This document shows, in pieces, positions 57,516-64,000 of a stretch of 64,000 bases of DNA. A program made the position numbers and the translations under genes. The notes under the pieces are model-generated. The model was given only the letters and a program-made list of their open reading frames with translations. It was not told the origin of the DNA and searched no databases. Within the stretch, counting starts at the first letter, position 1, and each line of letters starts with the position of its first letter. Source of the DNA: Watersipora subatra. Taxonomy: Eukaryota > Bryozoa > Gymnolaemata > Cheilostomatida > Watersiporidae. The stretch lies in contig NC_088713.1 of NCBI RefSeq assembly GCF_963576615.1, positions 43,550,776 to 43,614,775 on the forward strand, written 5' to 3'.

Positions 57516-57520
57516 CCAAG

Positions 57521-58223
57521 TAACATAGTAAACATAACATATAACATAAACATATAACATAGTAAACCTATTGGTTAACATGCAACAGCCAACAACTCTA
57601 TAAATGCTGTATCAAGTCTGTTTACTTTCATATATTGTGTACATGTATTATAGAAACAAACTTAAACAAGTTTATTCACAAAGATAGCCATTAGGCAATT
57701 ATTACAAGCAGCATAAACAACATAACTACTGCAAAAGGTTTACCAAGTTGAAAAGGGATGGACTAACAGCTTTAACAGATTTACTTTTCAGGTGTAACTT
57801 TTTCTTCACGTAAGTAGTAATAAACCCAGTAGATAAAAAGTCAGCTAGTTCTAAACTATGACATCACTAGAGTTTAGAAATCAATATTATATATGTCTAC
57901 CTGACTAAACATGTATACCTTAACATGGGTATGCGTCATTAGGTATCTAACGTATCTGCGTATCTAACTAAAATTCTAACAGAGAGGTTAAAATCCTATT
58001 ATAATTATATAAAATGACAGAATAAGTTGTTAAAATTGATTAAAACTCATAAAGAACTTCATTTAATCAAAATTTAATAGCCTTCAATTCAGTGACTAAT
58101 AAGTCACAAGTCAGAAGGGAAGCTGAAATTATTGCATTCATAGAAAACTTCATCTAAGTTAACTCAAAAAATGTTTTATTCAGTGAGAAACACGTCACAA
58201 GTCAGAAGTCAGCTGCTCATAGA
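57521..58223. other. Intergenic stretch
   Basis: A short ACATAACATAT-type repeat lies at 57520-57570; the rest is AT-rich without a gene. AAAATTTAATAGCCTTCAAT near 58070-58090 resembles sequence beyond the 3' end of paralogue B (AACTTCAATAGCCTTTTATT near 46230), so the duplication includes 3' flank. Confidence 0.4.
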
Positions 58224-59449
58224 TTAGAAAGTATCAGAGAATTGAAAGTGACTTTGGATTTCTGGGAGGTGAAATTCTCTCAAAATCATGTTACACCTCT
58301 CTACTGATTCTGAATCTCTAGTCCAAATGCCTGGATCTTCTCTAGCCCGACTTTTCCAGCTCACATTAGTAACTCCAGCCTGACTATCATAATTTAACGT
58401 TTCACAGGCAATGTCCACCAAATCTCCAGGAATATCTAGATAGTCAAAAACTTTAGTAACTGTTCCTCGTCGGTCACTAACTAGGTTTTCATATTTAATT
58501 GGTTTGACTACTATTCCATCATCCAAAGACTGTAGAACAGTTGTGATTTTAGCAGCCCACCAAAAGCATCCCCATTCTACTAGCCGTCTTGGTCTTACTT
58601 TAGCGATGACCTTTTTGCAAAATTGATGATCATATCCATTTGTGAAAGCTCTGGAGTTAGAAGGCTGGAACCACCAGTCATCGTCAAATGGATCGTGCAT
58701 AAGAGTTTTTACGTACTCTTGTGCTAGTGCAGTGTTTCCGAACACACGATCAAAAGAACTTATAGAAGGACGAGCATCTCTGTAAGCAAAGAAAATTTTA
58801 TGATGAGGAAAGTATTTGGCAATAATCTTAATTGAGTGCTCATCCATGTGCTTTCCTTTCCAAAATACTGAGCTTTTTTCTGGCGTTTGTCGTAAGTACA
58901 TTTTTACTGTAGCTTCTAGCATTTTTCTGTAAGTCACAGATTTGGAAAAACTTTCAGCGCTGCAGTATCCATGATCACCATACAAAACACTGTAAAACAT
59001 CACTTGTGGTTCTGAAAACACAGTCCATCCTGGGAGTTGGTTGAAAACCTGAGCCCAAGCAGTTGAACCACATCTGGCTGTATGAAACATCCAAACAACC
59101 TTCCGATCATTCACATCAATGTTTTTAACCAGATCATAGAACACTTGGATCGGTAGAACAATCAGATGGGTTGTTTGTTTTGTTTGAACCAACCAAGTAA
59201 AAGGATGTGACCTCACATTTGGTATATCACAGTCAACTTGGGTAAATGTCGCTTTCTTAGAAGTGATTGACAAAAGATGGACACGACTGTCAAGTACAAT
59301 TTCTGCAGGAGCAAATCTTTCATGTATAGTAAAAAAGGTCCAAGGATGTGTTATCAATGAAAATGGATTTCTCCAGATCACTCGAAGTACTTGAGCAGGT
59401 TGATTCCAAGTTTCATCATTCATGGATGAGCTTATATTCCTTTCTGTTC
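58224..59449 (-). CDS. Sulfotransferase-like protein, paralogue C (main exon)
   Basis: This is one open exon of 408 codons plus two bases, entered at the acceptor TTTTTTTCAG (59450-59459) in the same phase as paralogues A and B. It carries the P-loop-like HTARCGSTAWAQVF, the block LPGWTVFSEPQVMFYS, YGDHGYCSAESFSKS, FWKGKHMDEH, the 3'-phosphate motif AYRDARPSISSFDRVFG, and the C-terminal VERCNMILREFHLPEIQSH. The frame has no break, unlike A and B. The first exon with the membrane anchor was not found within the remaining 4.5 kb; it may be diverged or outside the window. If so, translation could start at the internal ATG at 59423. Family role (inferred): PAPS-dependent sulfate transfer to an unknown acceptor, probably in the secretory pathway. 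Confidence 0.8.
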
Positions 59450-60157
59450 CTGAAAAAAATTGAAACATTCCTAAGAAGGTGCCTTCTCCTCATCAGCTTA
59501 TTTTAGCCTATTAACTCTCAAATAAGGATTTTAAAAAGCTGCTCTGGGTCCCAGAGTGTGTGGGTTTTAAAATGTAGGTCATTTTAACTTATAGAAGCTT
59601 TAAAAAATTGTAAATTTGGGCAAACCTAACCTAAACCTAACCTCATTCCAAAGAAGTTGCAATGAGGTTAGGTGTATGGCGGAGGTACACACCAAAATAG
59701 TCTTTTTCTGTTCTACAGACTACTGGTTAAACTCTTAATCTTCGTTAAATCTTTTGTGAGCAAAACAGAAAAAAATCAAAAAATATAAAACTTGAGCTGG
59801 GTGAAAGTAGAGTGATAAAAGGGAAAAAATGCTTTATTGTCAGTGATTATTTAAAAGACAACAATTATTGCATTGATAAAAATAAATTAACAAGAGAAAG
59901 CAAAACCAAGATTTTAATATAGGCAAATAGTATAGTGTGAAAAGGTTCACAATAGTGTAAACAAAAGGCAAATTGGAGAAAATAGAGAGTGTTGAAGAGG
60001 AGAGCTATATAAAAAACAAAATGCATTCTGGGAAAGTACAGACTGCTTTAGAATGACAGAAGGGTAAAATATAGTCGGAAGCTTTTGGAAGTTGTTTAAG
60101 AAACACTATAATGCTTAGTATTATGTTACCTAAAGAAATTAAAGACAAAAACTGCTG

Positions 60158-60203
<46 letters not shown>

Positions 60204-61582
60204 AAATTGTAGTGAATAGGAGGCCACTTTGGAAAATATATCCACGATATAGGGCTTTTGGATAATAGGAGGCTTCTGATAGGAGGCTTCGCTAAAAACA
60301 TGCTAAAACAACTCTACTCGTCATGCTGATCGCATACGTATCTATTTTGCATTTTGCAAAAATTTTGCCGGAGAATGCAACATTTTGGAAAATTTTGCAG
60401 GTTGGGAGGCTCTGTAGTATGAATTGGAGGGCCTCCCATTAGCGCATAAATTGAATTTTTTTATACAAAATTTGGAGTTGTTTTCTCTTTTGCACAAGCA
60501 ATTATCTTCTCTTTAATTTCATGGACTCCTATTAGGTTTTTTATGTCTAGCATTAGATAGTCTTAGTGTCAAGGTCTACATTACTTCTTTTTATATGAAT
60601 TTAGCTAAATTCCATATAATATTTAATTTTAAGGATTTTAGTTGCAATGAACCTTGATTATTAGATAAAATGTTTTAATAATAGGTTGCAAAAGCCAACT
60701 AATTCGGTTTTCAGGACTTTGGTCAACTAATGCCAAAAAAAAGACTTATTGGCAAATATTTTTGTGCTTTGATCAAATGTTTGTCATATTGTTTATCGAC
60801 ATGAAAATTTTGTTTCACCCTTTATAGCTTGTTCGTGTTAAGCAACACAAGAACTAGCATTTTGTTAGTTTTAAACAAGTTGCAATAATGATCGGATTGG
60901 TATCGAGATCATCATAGTTTTCACATAGAAACAAATATACTTTGTGATCATATATTAAAGCATTGCATATATTCAAGCATGCTGCAAATATGCCCGTTAC
61001 ATTCACAGAGCTAAAATGTTCAAAACATAAATTTCAAACATGAACTGTGACCACTTTCGTTACTAAAACATGTTCATCAAATCCAATCATTGCTACTAGC
61101 AGACAAAACTGGAAAAGATAGCATGTGGTGGCCTTTGAATTATAAAAAAATTTGCGATAGGAGCCTTCGATGAAACCAAGGAGTAACTTTGAACACACTG
61201 TGAAGATTACATAGATATTCATCTCGCATTTATCAACATTGGTCAACACTTTCATTTCAAAATATCATTCTTAGTCAAAAGAAAAAAATGAATTCATAAG
61301 CGGCCCCTTTAGGGAGTAGAGTTTAGAGATGTTATAAGCTTAATATAGGCGTGTCAAACAAATAGTTTAATTGAGTGCAACAATGACAAAGACAATATTA
61401 TTACAAACAATGAGTTTGTATGAACCTAAAGGTCTTTTGTGAAAATGGAATCAACCATCAAAAGCAGCCCGAACAGTTGTTGCAATACCAAAATATTGAA
61501 AATTGAATGATTTACAAAGCATAGCATCAAACCTTTTGTCAACAAAAATGGATTATCTGATTTATTTCTGTCAAATAAAGTT
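59450..61582. other. Intergenic or intronic stretch
   Basis: It contains a small hairpin at about 59636-59673 (CTAACCTCATT / AATGAGGTTAG), a (TA)n run at 60158-60200, and a segment at 60200-60420 with repeated GGAGGC words (ATAGGAGGCCACTTT, TAGGAGGCTTCTGATAGGAGG) likely to be part of an unclassified repeat. No gene is supported. Confidence 0.4.
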
Positions 61583-63317
61583 TTAGAGCTTCAAAACACT
61601 GCTGCTACAATAATTGTCCTGCGATTTGTGTGAGCAGTCCCTTGCATGTTGAGTATAGTGCAATATGTTATGGTTAGTGTAACCAACGGCTAGGCACAAT
61701 TTTTTACAATAATATTCTAGCAAGACATCTCTAAAGTAATTGGCAAGGGAACTTTGCTGATTGCAGACACGCCCAGTTGCAGAAAGAACTTCAAGCTTGG
61801 ATGTCTTTCCTGTCACTGGAGACCTTTTTGGAAATTGAACAACAACCTGTCGTTTGAAGGTCAGGCATTCTAGACCAATATGCTTCAACGGGTAGAGTTG
61901 CTGCTCTTCCTGCAATGAAACCATTTAGTAAGTTGAATAGTTGAAAATTAGGAGAATTTTGAACCCTACCCATTTTACAGACTTTCCCAAAATATCAAGG
62001 AGGTTTTCTAACATTAATTACTAAAAAGTGTGTTCCATCACGTTGTTTCAAAATACTTAGGAAATGGACCTGAACTTTAAAAGGAAGCTCTTGCAGCGGG
62101 TTACTTTGGCAGCACTACTACATGTAGGTGTGGCACAGAAGATGTCTTCCTACTGAAACTGCATAATTACATTTCTCCTAAAGATATTGCAATTCTAAGT
62201 ATGCTGATGTTACACCTAACAATAAAACTTTAATCAATAAGCTTTTCTTTGAAAAAGTTTGTTTTAATGTTGTGGTTAACACAAATCATTTCGCTCAGTA
62301 AAATTAAAAACAATGATTATCATCAGTGATTTATTTCAAGCTAATGCTTCTTTGTTCAAATCTTAGTTAAGAATGGTATCATTGAAATATAATATGTAAT
62401 AAATAGTTGGATTAAGAAAAGCTCTATTTTACAAACCAACAATTACAGCGGTACTGTTCCTTTCCCTTCTAAGCAAAACGCACAAAAATCAACAACATTG
62501 TACACATTCAGCCTGTACTATTATGAGAACAGTATATGTCCATCTAAAGCCACAGTTGGAAATCAGAAAAAAAAATTGTGTCACATAGGATTTAAACTTG
62601 CATGATTCAACGCGTTAGACTGACACAATAACAATTGTGCTAATTGACCTTCTTGCAATAGTTTGCAATAATTGAATGTTTAATTATTGCAACTGACAAT
62701 ATTTTACCGCACTCTAGACTGCCATGGTATTTTTAGTACAAACCAAGTTTAGTCCAACTCTTGAGCTGAATAAAATTATTAACTGTCTAACAGTCAATGT
62801 TTTTTCATGCACAGATTGACTATTTAATTGTATAAAAATCCCTTATTATTCAGTTGGCCTTTAACACTCTAAAGTTGGTGTGTTTAGATATGCCTATTGC
62901 TGCCATCCATGTACCAATTAAGCATCGGCTTACTGTCAGTCATTTTACTGAAAGATCGTGATTTTACTTCATGGTATGTTCACGGGTTTTTTAAACTTCA
63001 AACTCTAAAACATTTTTGTAACATTTTATTTTGCAAACGTGTTACCAGAGCTATGCACCAAATCGACATGTTTATGCTTTGTGCATTACTAAACCTATGT
63101 AAAGCTGTGATCGCAATGAAACTAAAATGATCATCTCCAATTTTACTTACACTTACAAAACTATTATTTCCGTCAGAACTTAGCAGATTACCGTCAGAGT
63201 TAGTGCTGCGTCTTTCATTATCTTTCTAATTACTAAGCCAGATTTTGAATTGGCTGCAATTTCATCAACATATGTAACTCTTTGTTTTTTAAGTCGCGAG
63301 GAACTTGCGAAGGCCAT
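61583..63317 (-). CDS. Possible two-exon gene, unknown function
   Basis: The first exon at 63192-63317 starts ATG (MAFASSSRLKKQRVTYVDEI ... KIMKDAALTLT; 42 codons) and ends at a GTAATC donor. The second exon at 61583-61909 follows the acceptor TTTCATTGCAG and is open to a stop in the matching phase (EEQQLYPLKHIGLECLTFKR ... ARDCSHKSQDNYC). Together they give 150 residues. The second part is Cys-rich (Cys in GLEC, GRVC, YYCKKLC, RDC, NYC), but I recognise no domain and see no signal peptide. Other exons may lie between them. The model rests only on splice-like borders and phase. Confidence 0.3.
61910..63191. other. Intron or intergenic DNA with SINE remnant
   Basis: About 62570-62660 on the minus strand is a diverged copy of the tRNA-derived repeat at 24425-24535. 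Nothing else was recognised. Confidence 0.35.
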
Positions 63318-64000
63318 AATAACGCTAAATAGTTCAAATGTTGAAAAAAAGATGAGCGTTTCCGAGTTGAAATTTTCCAAACAAAGACTTAAAACAGACT
63401 TGCGAATTTATGCAACTTTCATAGAAAAATATTTAGACATCACTGTCAATACTATAAAAGTACTAAAGGTCGTTGCTTATGTTATCAACAAGTAATAAAA
63501 TTAAGTTACTATGCGACTGCTTGAAAATTTGCTATAGTGTGCATATGACAGTTGGCCATACACTTTGCATAAATGCGCATATGGCAGCAAAAGGGATATC
63601 TTGCTATGAACAGTTTCTATAGTTACATGTTTTCCATGCGCTTCTGCCTTGCCAGTATTTAGGTATTTTATATAATAAAGACATTTAGCTTTAGCTGCTA
63701 CTTACCACACTCCTAACTGGCAATAGTTTGAAACACCAGAATAGGGTTGTAGTCTATAGCACTAAGCTATCGTACAATACTGTTTTGAATGCATCTTAGG
63801 GTGTATCATCTAAGTACTTTTACTATCGCGAAATTCTGCTTGCGACCTGAAACACGGAGGTGAAAAACACTGACTGAAACACGACCACACAGTGGGATGC
63901 CAATTTAAAAGCCAAGCAGAACTTCATTGAGACAGCTGATCTAAAAAAGAAACAATATTTACTTGCAACAGGCTGAAACAACATTTACATACAACAGGCA
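63318..64000. other. Window end, no supported gene
   Basis: A plus-strand frame of 81 codons (63250-63495) overlaps the putative minus-strand exon and lacks features of a gene. The rest is AT-rich. Confidence 0.35.

Overview
This window is nuclear DNA from an animal. Evidence: a multi-exon gene with GT..AG introns that encodes the metazoan exon-junction-complex protein CASC3 (Barentsz/MLN51), a Ty3/gypsy retrotransposon, Tc1/mariner, hAT-like, Harbinger-like and Helitron-like DNA transposons, tRNA-derived SINEs and AT-rich intergenic DNA full of microsatellites. The mix of MITEs and Helitron 3' ends resembles marine lophotrochozoans (mollusc, bryozoan and similar), but the species cannot be fixed from sequence alone.

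Layout. 1-740: end of a CAGTCAAACATGG terminal-repeat element. 1.9-6.05 kb: two tandemly duplicated zinc-finger genes on +, separated and flanked by Harbinger-like MITEs with TAA target-site duplications; one MITE sits exactly on the stop codon of the first gene. 8.4-14.4 kb: possible exons of an unidentified + strand gene, split by a Helitron-like element, a dead Tc1 transposon (10463-12252) and an 825-bp MITE. 14.86-16.0 kb: a full-length copy of the window-start element, carrying a 131-bp palindrome. 17.5-39.8 kb: CASC3, 14 coding exons in one consistent frame (about 847-859 aa), with introns heavily colonised by MITEs and minisatellites. 40.3-59.4 kb, minus strand: three paralogous sulfotransferase-like genes (the first with a frame conflict near its 5' end, the middle one a clear pseudogene, the third with an intact main exon). 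Between the second and third lie a 42-bp minisatellite, a pyrimidine tract with a perfect hairpin, and a young Ty3/gypsy retrotransposon (52643-57515; 254-bp LTRs differing at 3 sites; 5-bp TSD). 61.6-63.3 kb: a possible two-exon minus-strand gene of unknown function.

Functional reading. CASC3 is a housekeeping RNA-metabolism gene: its SELOR segment clamps eIF4A3 on spliced mRNA. The sulfotransferase-like genes look like a lineage-specific tandem family with birth-and-death evolution, and the zinc-finger pair is another young local duplication. I see no bacterial-type operon, CRISPR array or phage system. The most interesting structure is the mobile DNA: at least five elements with 3-bp TTA/TAA duplications, several TA-target families, nested palindromes and elements placed exactly at gene boundaries.
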